Part shown: in pieces, positions 44,889-52,787 of the stretch
How the letters are laid out: each line of letters starts with the position of its first letter
Numbering within the stretch: the first letter of the stretch is position 1
Assembly (NCBI RefSeq): GCF_016599715.1
Contig: NZ_CP067019.1
Coordinates: 1,240,001 to 1,304,000 of the forward strand
Direction of reading: 5' to 3'
Source: Acinetobacter sp. CS-2
GTDB taxonomy: Bacteria > Pseudomonadota > Gammaproteobacteria > Pseudomonadales > Moraxellaceae
Length of the DNA stretch: 64,000 nt
The notes under the pieces: model-generated
Databases searched by the model: none
Seen by the model: only the letters and a program-made list of their open reading frames with translations
What the model was told of the DNA's origin: nothing
Position numbers and translations under genes: made by a program

Positions 44889-45724
44889 TGAGCGCATTAA
44901 AAATTCAACCTTTGGATAATGTTGACATTCATCCAAGCACAGCAAAAAGGAATGAGCATAAAGCTATGTCCAAAAAGGAAGATGGTTATACACCATTGCC
45001 TAATTTTGTTTGTGATGAAGGGTATTTGGCTGCTTTAAGCGGTGAAGCCATCAAGTGCCTTGTTTTGCTAAATAGGCATATCAAAGGATTCCGTGAAGAT
45101 AATAAATCGATTGGCGAATCTTTAATTTTGAAATTGGCTGGCTTTAAGGATAAGCGAACTGTTCGCAAAGCTATGTCAGATTTAGCAAAATTCAACCTTG
45201 TAAAAATCACAAAAACTTTGGGTAAAGCGACAACATATGAGGTCACTTTTGAGGATAGATTATCTATTGAACTAGTAACATCAAATGATACTGGTACATC
45301 AAAAGTAGTTACATCAAATGTACCTAGACTAGTAACATCAAATGATACTGGAACTAGTAACATCAAATGTCACTCTGTAAAAGAAAAGAAAATAAACTTA
45401 AAAGAAAGGGATCAAGAAAACCCAATCGATGAAGTTATGAATATCTGGAAACCAGACTTGCATCAGCTCAATTCGTGGATGCAAAGATCAGGCTTACCGA
45501 AAATCAATCAAACTCAGGTTGATGAATTACTTCTTGAAGTCAACCCTCACTACGAAAACAAAATCCGCACTGGTGCAGTAACCAGCACTCAGATGTATTC
45601 AAACTTCGTGAAGTGGATTAAGCGTGACAACAAACTTGTTGAAAAACTCATGCAGCAGGCTGCATCTGCAAATGCTCAACCAGTAATCCCTCAAGACTAT
45701 CAATCTGACATGGGGGATTGGTAA
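44888..45724 (+). CDS. O-like phage replication initiator
   Basis: A 278-residue protein. Residues about 35-125 form a winged-helix like phage RepO N-terminal domains (LPNFVCDEGYLAALSGEAIK, FKDKRTVRKAMSDLAKFNLV). A repetitive linker (LVTSNDTGTS twice) follows. The C-terminal ~80 residues (WKPDLHQLNSWMQRSGLPKI) resemble the DnaT-type DNA-binding domain. It should bind the iterons within its own gene and load the helicase encoded next. The ATG at 44888 overlaps the upstream stop. Confidence 0.85.
   Translation: MSALKIQPLDNVDIHPSTAKRNEHKAMSKKEDGYTPLPNFVCDEGYLAALSGEAIKCLVLLNRHIKGFREDNKSIGESLILKLAGFKDKRTVRKAMSDLAKFNLVKITKTLGKATTYEVTFEDRLSIELVTSNDTGTSKVVTSNVPRLVTSNDTGTSNIKCHSVKEKKINLKERDQENPIDEVMNIWKPDLHQLNSWMQRSGLPKINQTQVDELLLEVNPHYENKIRTGAVTSTQMYSNFVKWIKRDNKLVEKLMQQAASANAQPVIPQDYQSDMGDW
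45271..45375 (+). repeat. Iteron array inside the O-like gene, candidate phage origin
   Basis: Four copies share the core GTAACATCAAATG (one has GTTACATCAAATG), with core starts at 45275, 45308, 45332 and 45357. Copies one and three are identical over 24 bases. A degenerate copy (GTACATCAAAAG) lies at 45294. A purine-rich, AT-rich stretch follows at about 45376-45415. This is the lambda layout: iterons then an AT-rich segment within O. Confidence 0.75.
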
Positions 45725-47058
45725 TGTCGAATATTCACAATTTATCAATCGAGCAATGTGTTCTTGTTGCTTTGATGACTGTCCAAAATTCACTTGAAAC
45801 CGTGATGAATGATCTGGATGCAGAATGTTTTTACGCTGAACGACACAAGGCAATTTTCAACGCCATCACCGACCTGTCGAACGAAAACAAACCGTATGAC
45901 GTAGTGTTTGTTGAACAAAAGCTGATTGAAACAAAACATCATGAATTGGTCGGTGGCACTGAATACTTGATGCGCATGTTCACCGAATCACCAAGCTCGT
46001 TCTACAGCCTGGAATCATATGTTGCTGAACTCAACAAGTTTAAATCACACCGTGAAGTTGAACAGATCGGCCAAAGCATCCAGGAGAAGGCGAAGGACCT
46101 AACCGTACCTGATATTCACAATGCTGCTGAAAACATCCTGAGTGGGTCAAACACAAGCGACAAGGCTGAGAAATCCAGTTTTACGTTTGAGGAAGCTTTG
46201 AAGCGTGCCGGTGAACAGTTAATCCAGAAAGCTGAAGCCAAAGCAAGTAAGCAATACACCGGCGTTAAGTTCAACCTGCCTCATTTGGACAACGTAGTGG
46301 GCACCATTCAGCGCGGACACTTCTGCGTGATCGGCGGTAGACCCGGATCAGGAAAATCGACTCTGGCGCAAATGGTGGCGATTCAGACCGCTATGCAATT
46401 CCGTGAAGCGGTATTGGTGGTATCGGCTGAGATGGATGTAGAGACATTCACGAACCGTTGTATCTCCGCATTGACCCATATTCCGTATGACAACATTCAC
46501 AATGCTGAATTGTACGACGGCATGATGAGAGACTTCGCTAATGCCCAGGAGCGTTTTAACAAGCTACCGATCCATATCGAAGATAAGCAAAAACCAACCA
46601 TTGCAGAGATTCACTCTTATGCACGCAAGGCCAAGCGCAACTACAAAAAATTGGGCTGCATCATTATTGATTACTTGCAGCTTGTGCGTGACCCAACCAA
46701 GAAAGACCGCTATCAGGAAGTCAGCTCAATCAGTCGTGACCTCAAGGCCATGGCCAAAGAGTTTGATTGCCCAGTAATCGCACTGGCACAGCTCAACCGT
46801 GAATCAGAAAAAGGAAAACGTCCAAAGCCGAGCGATTTAAAAGAGTCAGGCCAGATCGAGCAGGATGCAGATCAGATTTTGTTGGTTCATCCAATTATGA
46901 ACAGTGATGACGAAATGCCAAGCGGTGTGACTGAAATCATTATCGGCAAGAACCGTCATGGCAAGAAGGGTGTGGTCCGGGTTGTGGACCGTTTGGATAT
47001 CTGCCGTTTTTCTTCGATTCGTAGTGATGAGGAACAAGGCTTAGGGGGTGGGGTGTGA
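45724..47058 (+). CDS. DnaB-type replicative helicase
   Basis: A 444-residue helicase. The N-terminal DnaB domain opens MSNIHNLSIEQCVLVALMTV. The RecA-like domain has Walker A GGRPGSGKST near residue 205, Walker B CIIIDYLQLV, and the arginine-finger region GKNRHGKKGVV. It should be loaded by the O-like protein and removes the need for host DnaB recruitment. The start overlaps the O stop (TAATG). Confidence 0.93.
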   Translation: MSNIHNLSIEQCVLVALMTVQNSLETVMNDLDAECFYAERHKAIFNAITDLSNENKPYDVVFVEQKLIETKHHELVGGTEYLMRMFTESPSSFYSLESYVAELNKFKSHREVEQIGQSIQEKAKDLTVPDIHNAAENILSGSNTSDKAEKSSFTFEEALKRAGEQLIQKAEAKASKQYTGVKFNLPHLDNVVGTIQRGHFCVIGGRPGSGKSTLAQMVAIQTAMQFREAVLVVSAEMDVETFTNRCISALTHIPYDNIHNAELYDGMMRDFANAQERFNKLPIHIEDKQKPTIAEIHSYARKAKRNYKKLGCIIIDYLQLVRDPTKKDRYQEVSSISRDLKAMAKEFDCPVIALAQLNRESEKGKRPKPSDLKESGQIEQDADQILLVHPIMNSDDEMPSGVTEIIIGKNRHGKKGVVRVVDRLDICRFSSIRSDEEQGLGGGV

Positions 47059-47717
47059 AGAATAGATTTTATTTACGTTCACCGCATGGCAATACCGGAT
47101 CAAACATGGTTTTTCATGCGATTGATGGCAAGGGCTATACCTCAAATTTAGATTTAGCTCATGTTTACACATTGGAAGAAGCACAAAAGGAGTGGGAATT
47201 AGCTCGTGATGGTGAATACCCAATTTCCGCAGATCATATTGATTCACTGAGCATCTGGAAGATAGATCACCAGTATTTACCATCAAAATCAGACTTAAGC
47301 CCATCTGATAAATATGTGCTTTTTATTAAAGGCATCTGGGATGGAAACGATGTTTACTGGAGCGATTTGAATGGTAATAAATCAACCAATTTTTTACATG
47401 CTCAAATAATTGGACGCACAGCTGCTGAGTGCATTAACCACAATGATTATGTAGTGGTGCCTTTTGAATTGGCAGATAAGAAAAAACGTCGGACATTTAA
47501 TTTTGCTTTGCTTAATCATAGAAAAATGATGATTGCAGCAGGCTTAAGAACTCCAGAACGCATAAAGAAATCATGTCGTAGAGTCATAAACCCAATGACC
47601 CGATTTAACTGCCCAACATGCGGAAAAATTAACTGGCAACACAATCCATATGATTTTGATGGATGTAAGCATTGTGATGAAGGGATGCATATTTCTTTTC
47701 AGTGGGGTGCCGCATGA
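47055..47717 (+). CDS. Prophage hypothetical protein with C-terminal zinc ribbon
   Basis: A 220-residue protein from GTG at 47055. The N-terminal part is alpha/beta (DLAHVYTLEEAQKEWELARD). A basic stretch leads to a zinc ribbon (CPTCGKINW and CKHCDEG). It overlaps dnaB by 4 bases. Not recognised. Confidence 0.6.
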   Translation: MKNRFYLRSPHGNTGSNMVFHAIDGKGYTSNLDLAHVYTLEEAQKEWELARDGEYPISADHIDSLSIWKIDHQYLPSKSDLSPSDKYVLFIKGIWDGNDVYWSDLNGNKSTNFLHAQIIGRTAAECINHNDYVVVPFELADKKKRRTFNFALLNHRKMMIAAGLRTPERIKKSCRRVINPMTRFNCPTCGKINWQHNPYDFDGCKHCDEGMHISFQWGAA

Positions 47718-47830
47718 AACACCCATTAGACGATAAAACAATCCTACTCATCTGCCTTATTGCTTTGATTTGCTTGTGTGCATTGGCGAGTGGATCTGAA
47801 AGTAAAAACTTTGTGCTGGGGTGGGTATGA
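47714..47830 (+). CDS. 38-residue membrane microprotein
   Basis: MKHPLDDKTILLICLIALIC opens a single hydrophobic helix followed by a short polar tail. It starts 4 bases inside the upstream gene and its stop overlaps the next start (ATGA), so it sits in a coupled chain. Unknown. Confidence 0.5.
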   Translation: MKHPLDDKTILLICLIALICLCALASGSESKNFVLGWV

Positions 47831-48264
47831 ACGAAATCATTCAACAACGAATTGAGTTTGTGCAAGCGGGCAAAGACATCACTTATGCACAGTTAATCGC
47901 TAAGCGTAATTTGCGTGAAGAACTTGAAACCGAAATGGAGAAGTATTTAGCGCGTGGTGGGAGGGTTGAAACACTCAAGGGTACTGAGTTTGTACCACGC
48001 CCACCGCGCAAACAAACCAAAATCAAAGGGCATGCGTCAAAGTCCCAGGTGGTGAAAATCAGAAATTGGGTGAATGCAGTAAGCACCACCCCAACCAGGC
48101 GCGAACAACTTTCAAGAACTACAGGAATTCATATTAATCGCGTTCGATCACTGCTTGCACCACCAGCAACACATGGTGCACGGATGACACAAAGTGAGTT
48201 TTCTTTGTTCATGGAGGCGATTCCATTCATCGAAAGACAAGAAGCGCAAAAGGATGCGGCATGA
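47827..48264 (+). CDS. Basic DNA-binding-like prophage protein
   Basis: A 145-residue protein with a helical N-terminus, a basic linker (RPPRKQTKIKGHASKSQ) and a C-terminal HTH-like part (RREQLSRTTGIHINRVRSLL). It may bind nucleic acid. ATGA overlaps at both ends. Family not recognised. Confidence 0.6.
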   Translation: MNEIIQQRIEFVQAGKDITYAQLIAKRNLREELETEMEKYLARGGRVETLKGTEFVPRPPRKQTKIKGHASKSQVVKIRNWVNAVSTTPTRREQLSRTTGIHINRVRSLLAPPATHGARMTQSEFSLFMEAIPFIERQEAQKDAA

Positions 48265-48458
48265 GCACCGAAGCAGATAAAACTTATATCAATCTCATGA
48301 TTTTAAGGACTTTAGCAACAACAAAAGGGCGTATCTCAGTTAAGCGGATACATAACGAAATTGAGCCAAAAGTGGGCCTGACTGTTCGAAGCATACAGCG
48401 GTATCTGGTTGGGCTGGAATATTGGGGTTTAGTGAAGGGTGATGGTGAATGCCCTTAA
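48261..48458 (+). CDS. Small winged-helix protein
   Basis: A 65-residue protein that is almost entirely a winged helix-turn-helix (ISVKRIHNEIEPKVGLTVRS, then IQRYLVGLEYWGLVKG). It overlaps the upstream stop by 4 bases. Probably a regulator or accessory DNA-binding protein. Confidence 0.6.
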   Translation: MSTEADKTYINLMILRTLATTKGRISVKRIHNEIEPKVGLTVRSIQRYLVGLEYWGLVKGDGECP

Positions 48459-48520
48459 GGATTCTCTCTAACATTGCAGGCAATAGAGTTACTAACCGAT
48501 ATGGCGCAAGGAGTAGCCAC

Positions 48521-48682
48521 ATGCAAAACCACGACTTAAAAATACTACGGGACAAGATCAACGGCTCAATTCCACATGATGAAGATGAGATGGAGCTTCA
48601 AGAACAATGGAATCAGGTGCATGCGGAGTTGGAAGCGTTGAAGGCTGAGGATGAACGGAATTATGTGGAGTGTGGGCGATGA
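48521..48682 (+). CDS. Small acidic prophage protein, 53 residues
   Basis: MQNHDLKILRDKINGSIPHD begins at 48521 with AAGGAG 8 bases upstream. A longer frame from 48449 lacks such a site. The C-terminal half is a charged helix. Unknown. Confidence 0.5.
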   Translation: MQNHDLKILRDKINGSIPHDEDEMELQEQWNQVHAELEALKAEDERNYVECGR

Positions 48683-49020
48683 GTGATTTTGAAAAGTGGT
48701 TTGTAGACCAGGATTTCTACACAAACATGCGGTTTACTTATGGCGAAAATTTATTTCATAAAGACTTGGGTGTTTATCGGATACTACCAGTTCAGATGGC
48801 GTTTAAGGCTTGGGAGGATCAAAAAGCCAAGCTCAACAACATGGAAGCTTGTTATATCGGGGTGAAGAAGCAGGTTGAGGCTGTTTCACAAGTGCTTTGC
48901 GAGCTTAAGGAATCTCTAAAGGATTTTCGGGAAATGGATTTATACGACAAGGGGTATCGAGTTACCACTGAGTATGTAATTGCTGATTTAGAACAAGCCC
49001 TGCGAGGTGCCAATGACTGA
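48679..49020 (+). CDS. Prophage hypothetical protein, 113 residues
   Basis: Opens MSDFEKWFVDQDFYTNMRFT and ends with a helical ~60-residue part. The FEKWF start and AFKAW segment recur in many phage nin-region proteins, but no function is known. The ATG overlaps the upstream stop. Confidence 0.6.
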   Translation: MSDFEKWFVDQDFYTNMRFTYGENLFHKDLGVYRILPVQMAFKAWEDQKAKLNNMEACYIGVKKQVEAVSQVLCELKESLKDFREMDLYDKGYRVTTEYVIADLEQALRGAND

Positions 49021-49444
49021 CCTGATTATCGGCATTGATCCAGACCTAGAAAAATCAGGGGTGGCTATTCTTAGCCAATCCCTTGAGCTTAAAAATTTAA
49101 CATTTTCTGAAACTGTGGAGTTATTCCGCAGTCAGCAAGACCAAATCAAGAAAGTTGTCATTGAGGCTGGATGGGAAAATAAGAAGTCTAATTTTCATAG
49201 TCGTGTAGGACAGCATAAGAGCGTCGGAGAGCGAATTGCCAAGAATGTAGGGGAAAACCATGCGACAGGTAAATTACTGGCTGAAATGGCGAAATCGTGC
49301 GGTTTGGCGGTGGTACTGGTGAAGCCTTCACGCTCAAAAGTGGATTCAAAGGAATTTAATCGTATTACGGGTTGGCAGGGCAGAACGAATCAAGAGCAGC
49401 GTGATGCGGCAATGTTGCTAATTTCAGAAATTAAGCGAGGGTGA
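49013..49444 (+). CDS. RuvC-like phage nuclease
   Basis: A 143-residue RNase H-fold protein with the first acidic residue in LIIGIDPDLEKSGVAIL, a Glu in VVIEAGWEN and the late Asp in RDAAMLLISE. This is the phage RuvC-like resolvase pattern and may resolve branched DNA before packaging, in the role Rap plays in lambda. The ATG lies 8 bases inside the previous gene with GAGG upstream. It is distinct from host RuvC at 24882. Confidence 0.75.
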   Translation: MTDLIIGIDPDLEKSGVAILSQSLELKNLTFSETVELFRSQQDQIKKVVIEAGWENKKSNFHSRVGQHKSVGERIAKNVGENHATGKLLAEMAKSCGLAVVLVKPSRSKVDSKEFNRITGWQGRTNQEQRDAAMLLISEIKRG

Positions 49445-49445
49445 G

Positions 49446-50123
49446 ATGGCTTTAGTAAAAATTTGGGATAAAGAAATTAAAGGGAAATTGTGGGCTGTTG
49501 GGGATATTCATGGCTGCTACAACCTGCTTATGACTCGACTTAAAGAAATTGGTTTTGATTTTGAAAATGATTTGTTAGTTGCGGTTGGTGATCTGGTGGA
49601 TCGTGGAATTCAAAACATTCAGTGTGTTGAGTTGTTATCCAAGCCATGGTTTACGTCAGTGCGCGGTAATCATGAGGATTTATGTATTGGTGGACTGCAT
49701 AACGAATCCTATAAGCGCTGTCATGTGGCGAATGGTGGTGAGTGGTTTTATATGCTGGATGGGCAGGCGATGTACAACATTGCAAAAACCTTCGCTGAGT
49801 TACCAGTGGTTTTAGAGATCAGTCACAACGGTAAAAAGTTCGGATTTGTTCATGGGCACATTGAGCAGAACAATTGGGATGAATTCAAAGAGACTTTCAC
49901 TCAAGAGCTAACAGCATTCCGCGATCCATCTGAGTTGGCCATGTGGGGACGTGACCGGCTGGACGAAGATAAAAAGCAATATACCCATGTGTCCGGCATT
50001 GATGCGGTAATCATGGGGCACACAGTCACTCAAAAACCTTGTAAGCGTGACAACTGTTACTGGATTGATACCGGTGCAGTTCATTGGGGAACAATGACAA
50101 TTTTAGACTTGAGTTTGATTTAA
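49446..50123 (+). CDS. NinI-like serine/threonine phosphatase
   Basis: A 225-residue metallophosphoesterase like lambda phosphatase (NinI). It has WAVGDIHGCYN, VAVGDLVDRGIQN, VRGNHED, the distal His in GFVHGHIEQN and MGHTVTQ. These bind two metals. Lambda's enzyme dephosphorylates Ser/Thr/His in vitro, but its role in infection is unclear. Confidence 0.9.
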   Translation: MALVKIWDKEIKGKLWAVGDIHGCYNLLMTRLKEIGFDFENDLLVAVGDLVDRGIQNIQCVELLSKPWFTSVRGNHEDLCIGGLHNESYKRCHVANGGEWFYMLDGQAMYNIAKTFAELPVVLEISHNGKKFGFVHGHIEQNNWDEFKETFTQELTAFRDPSELAMWGRDRLDEDKKQYTHVSGIDAVIMGHTVTQKPCKRDNCYWIDTGAVHWGTMTILDLSLI

Positions 50124-50135
50124 GAGGGCAATGGG

Positions 50136-50576
50136 ATGAATGCAGCGGTTAAAACACAAGTAATGGATTGGTCAAAATTTACAGCTGAAGAATGGTTAAA
50201 GCAGTACGGTGCATACATTCAAACCTGTCGCATGAAGTCTGGGAATGAGCCGGATAGTCTTGGGGTGAATCAGATCTACTGGCTGATCTGTGAAAACAAT
50301 AAAGGTGTGGCACCACGCAAGGATCAGATCATTTGCAAGATTGATGATTTTGAAGCGGAGCATGTGCGGAAGATCATCATTGAAGTGAGGCAATCAAAAC
50401 TGATTTGTGATTCGGCTAAGGTGGCTGTTCAGCTGTTTATTGAGAAGAATGTGAGAGGGATGTCAGACCGAAAGATGGAAGATGAATTTAAATTAGGCCG
50501 GAATGTTTTAAGAAATATGATTTATGCCGGGAAGTTTTACCTAGCTGGTCACGATAAACGATTACGCATTGATTAG
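50136..50576 (+). CDS. Q-position protein, candidate late antiterminator
   Basis: A 146-residue protein with helical, HTH-like C-terminal part (RGMSDRKMEDEFKLGRNVLR). It lies last in the early rightward unit, directly before a strong promoter followed by a terminator, as lambda Q does. The family is not recognised by sequence. The assignment rests on position and on the terminators scattered through the late genes. Confidence 0.5.
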   Translation: MNAAVKTQVMDWSKFTAEEWLKQYGAYIQTCRMKSGNEPDSLGVNQIYWLICENNKGVAPRKDQIICKIDDFEAEHVRKIIIEVRQSKLICDSAKVAVQLFIEKNVRGMSDRKMEDEFKLGRNVLRNMIYAGKFYLAGHDKRLRID

Positions 50577-50579
50577 TAT

Positions 50580-50608
50580 TTGACTGGCATGCCGAGATAT
50601 GGCATATT
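50580..50608 (+). promoter_or_regulatory. Late promoter (pR'-like)
   Basis: TTGACT and CATATT are 17 bases apart, four bases after the Q-position gene, with GGCATGCC between the boxes. Confidence 0.55.
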
Positions 50609-50653
50609 TGTGTTACAGTCGACGCAGTGTAAGTAAATTGCTGTGTTAGATAG

Positions 50654-50680
50654 AAAGCTCGCCAAATGGTGGGCTTTTTT
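50654..50680 (+). terminator. Terminator close to the late promoter
   Basis: AAAGCTCGCC, loop AAAT, GGTGGGCTTT (two G-T pairs), six T. It would end short leader RNAs unless antiterminated. Confidence 0.75.
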
Positions 50681-51146
50681 AATGCCTGCAAAAAGCCAAT
50701 TTGCAGAACATGCCTTGAGTAAATGCCTAGATGTTTTAGGCAATTCCAGTTAGGGTTTGGCAACCCGACCTAAAGAGGATTGAAAGCAAGTAAAGCAGAC
50801 CGTGCATGTTAGGTTTGTGTGATTGTGAGTAGCGGTAGATCAGTTGCCGAGCTGATTAATATCGTAATCTAAGGCAAGGGTGTGGCAGATCACCACATCC
50901 TTTTTATGCCCTGAGAAATGCCTGTGTAAGCAATATCAGGGCACCTATGGCGGTTTTCTTATTCGTAGTGGTTTAAGATTAATTACCGCCTCCAGATTAC
51001 TGACAAAATTACCGACATTATTACGGCATGTTTTAGTTAAAAAATAGAATAAATCATTGGTTTTAATAAATAAATTATTGATATTATTTCAGACAGATTT
51101 AGTTATTTTTAGTTATTTCGATTTGCAATGAAATAAGGATATCCGC

Positions 51147-51260
51147 ATGCTCCAATTGTTAATGTGTTTATTCGGCCTGCATGGTGCGATAGAAATCGAT
51201 TACACAGTTGATGATGAAGAAATCAAGGTGTGTCGGGATTGTTTGAAAGAAGTTAAATGA
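51147..51260 (+). CDS. DUF1660-like 37-residue CxxC microprotein (prophage copy)
   Basis: MLQLLMCLFGLHGAIEIDYT followed by a CRDC pair at residues 29 and 32. AAGGA lies upstream. It has the same length and N-terminus as the chromosomal gene at 19858. DUF1660 proteins are common in prophages and have no known role. Confidence 0.7.
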   Translation: MLQLLMCLFGLHGAIEIDYTVDDEEIKVCRDCLKEVK

Positions 51261-51307
51261 ACCCTTGTCACTTCGGTGACTTTAGCCGAACGGATTACGG
51301 CACATAA

Positions 51308-51342
51308 GACCCCACGTGTACTAGGTCATGGTGGGGTTTTTC
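51308..51342 (+). terminator. Intrinsic terminator in the late leader
   Basis: ACCCCAC pairs with GTGGGGT and is followed by TTTTC. A small hairpin GTCACTTCGGTGAC lies shortly upstream. Confidence 0.7.
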
Positions 51343-51361
51343 TTTTCTTATTGGTGGTTAC

Positions 51362-51535
51362 ATGACAGACAAAGTGCAAGCGAAACAAGACTTAGAATTT
51401 TGCAGTGCTGAGCTGTCTAAGTATCAGAATCTTAGTAGATCTGGTTTAAAGCGTCACCAGTTAATGGCGATTGATGAAATCATGATAGGGCTTAAAGAGC
51501 GGATCAAAAATTTACGTACGGTTCTGCATGCGTGA
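51362..51535 (+). CDS. Prophage hypothetical protein, 57 residues
   Basis: MTDKVQAKQDLEFCSAELSK and a basic helical C-terminus. The stop lies inside the start of the next gene (8-base overlap). Unknown. Confidence 0.5.
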   Translation: MTDKVQAKQDLEFCSAELSKYQNLSRSGLKRHQLMAIDEIMIGLKERIKNLRTVLHA

Positions 51536-51803
51536 TTCAAAAAGACTGGCTGAGATTAGAAAGCTTCCGTGTGTAAGGTGTGGTAATCCAAACTCACAAG
51601 CGGCTCACAGTAATTCAGCGAAGCACGGTAAGGGTAGAGGGATAAAAGCAGATGATTCATTTACAGTTCCTTTGTGTCACGTGTGCCATTCTGATTTTGA
51701 TCAATACAAGCTGGGCAATCGGGCAGAGAGTGAAGCCATGTTTGAGAGGTGGCTGGTGAGAGTGGATCGGATGTTGGTGATGGAAGATAAAGAAGTTTTT
51801 TAA
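51528..51803 (+). CDS. HNH-type nuclease-like protein (DUF968/Ref-like)
   Basis: A 91-residue protein with CVRCG, AAHSNSAKHGKGRGIKADD and PLCHVCHSDFDQ. The His-containing beta-hairpin and paired Cys fit the zinc-bound HNH fold seen in Ref and DUF968 phage nucleases. It may cut DNA in recombination or packaging. It overlaps the preceding gene. Confidence 0.75.
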   Translation: MRDSKRLAEIRKLPCVRCGNPNSQAAHSNSAKHGKGRGIKADDSFTVPLCHVCHSDFDQYKLGNRAESEAMFERWLVRVDRMLVMEDKEVF

Positions 51804-51805
51804 CT

Positions 51806-51827
51806 GAGCCATGTGGCTCTTTTTTTT
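51806..51827 (+). terminator. Intrinsic terminator in the late unit
   Basis: GAGCC, loop ATGT, GGCTC, then eight T. Confidence 0.7.
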
Positions 51828-51838
51828 GTGAGAAGAAA

Positions 51839-52273
51839 ATGTCAAAAAAACTATTAGCGCATGCATTGTGTGCATATATCGGAACCAAATCAGTCTTAGC
51901 CACAACCATGACCCGCGGCGAATACAATGAATATCGCGGTTGGCAGATTCCGGAAAATGAAGATCCAGGCGAACAAGGTTATCTGGTTGAATACGTGGAT
52001 GGTGGTAAGCCAAACGATGATCGTCATGCTGGCTATATCTCTTGGTCACCACGTGATGTTTTTGAAAAGTCATATCATCAATCCCAAACGCCAAAAGATC
52101 GAGTGCGTTTAGAGCAGCGTGAACTACATACAAAACTTGATGCACTGGAAAACTTCTTAGATAAGGGTCAGCCAAGTTTTATTAATGATGAGCAGTGGGC
52201 ATTGCTTCAAGAACAGCAAAAGCACATGGACGCATACAACGATGTATTGGTGAAGCGCATCACATTATTTTAA
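51839..52273 (+). CDS. Phage protein with crAss001_48-like C-terminus
   Basis: A 144-residue protein. The N-terminal part has TMTRGEYNEYRGWQIPENED and VEYVDGGKPNDDRH, a pattern seen in many phage accessory proteins. The C-terminal helix-rich part (LENFLDKGQPSFINDEQWAL) resembles the crAss001_48-related family. No function is known. Confidence 0.65.
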   Translation: MSKKLLAHALCAYIGTKSVLATTMTRGEYNEYRGWQIPENEDPGEQGYLVEYVDGGKPNDDRHAGYISWSPRDVFEKSYHQSQTPKDRVRLEQRELHTKLDALENFLDKGQPSFINDEQWALLQEQQKHMDAYNDVLVKRITLF

Positions 52274-52292
52274 GCAGCACGGAGGGTAGGAA

Positions 52293-52787
52293 ATGCAAAA
52301 AGCCGTGTTTCCTATCAACTCCCACGCCGACATCACTAAAGCCATTAATTATATGCACACCAATTACACTCAGGCGATTAATGAGGGTAAGCCGTTAAGG
52401 GTGGTGATTGATCGGAAACAGGATGACAGATCCACTGCACAGAATAGGCTCATGTGGATGTGGCTTGGTCAGATTGAAAGAAAGACTGGTCAGGATAAAG
52501 ATTCACTGCATTATGAGTTTAAGAAGAAATTCCTAATTTATATCTATCGTCGTGATGATCAAGAGTTTGCTGAGACCTGTAATGCGATTGCAACGCTTAA
52601 GCAGAATGAGTGTGAAGAATACAGGGTGATTGCAGAGCAGGTGATAAGACTTTGCAGCACAACAAAATTAAGCGTTAAGCAGATGACCGAGTATTTGAAT
52701 TGTGTGCACGATTTTACTGTGACGAAATTAGGTATTCATTTGACTGTGCCAGATGATTTGAAGTGGGCTTATTACGATGGATGTTGA
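52293..52787 (+). CDS. ninB: NinB-family recombination protein
   Basis: A 164-residue NinB/Orf protein (LRVVIDRKQDDRSTAQNRLM, WMWLGQIERKTGQDKDSLHY). Lambda Orf binds single-stranded DNA and SSB and helps RecBCD-independent recombination. AGG lies upstream. The 3' end overlaps the nuclease-like gene by 11 bases. Confidence 0.88.
   Translation: MQKAVFPINSHADITKAINYMHTNYTQAINEGKPLRVVIDRKQDDRSTAQNRLMWMWLGQIERKTGQDKDSLHYEFKKKFLIYIYRRDDQEFAETCNAIATLKQNECEEYRVIAEQVIRLCSTTKLSVKQMTEYLNCVHDFTVTKLGIHLTVPDDLKWAYYDGC

Larger units (their letters stand above)
50577..51146. other. Late leader region without supported genes
   Basis: 570 bases hold a promoter (50580), a terminator (50654), and further stems such as GCCCTGA with TCAGGGC (about 50909-50943) and GTGTGG-type pairs. 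Only tiny frames occur. It is probably an untranslated late leader acted on by the Q-type protein. Confidence 0.45.

Noticed and set aside
45271-45375. CRISPR-like repeats in the O-like gene
   Set aside because: Repeats are short, spaced irregularly (24-33 bases), in frame within a coding gene, and no cas genes are present. They fit replication iterons.
50801-50872. Tiny frames in the late leader (for example a 15-residue GTG frame)
   Set aside because: No ribosome sites and no conservation evidence; better explained as untranslated leader.
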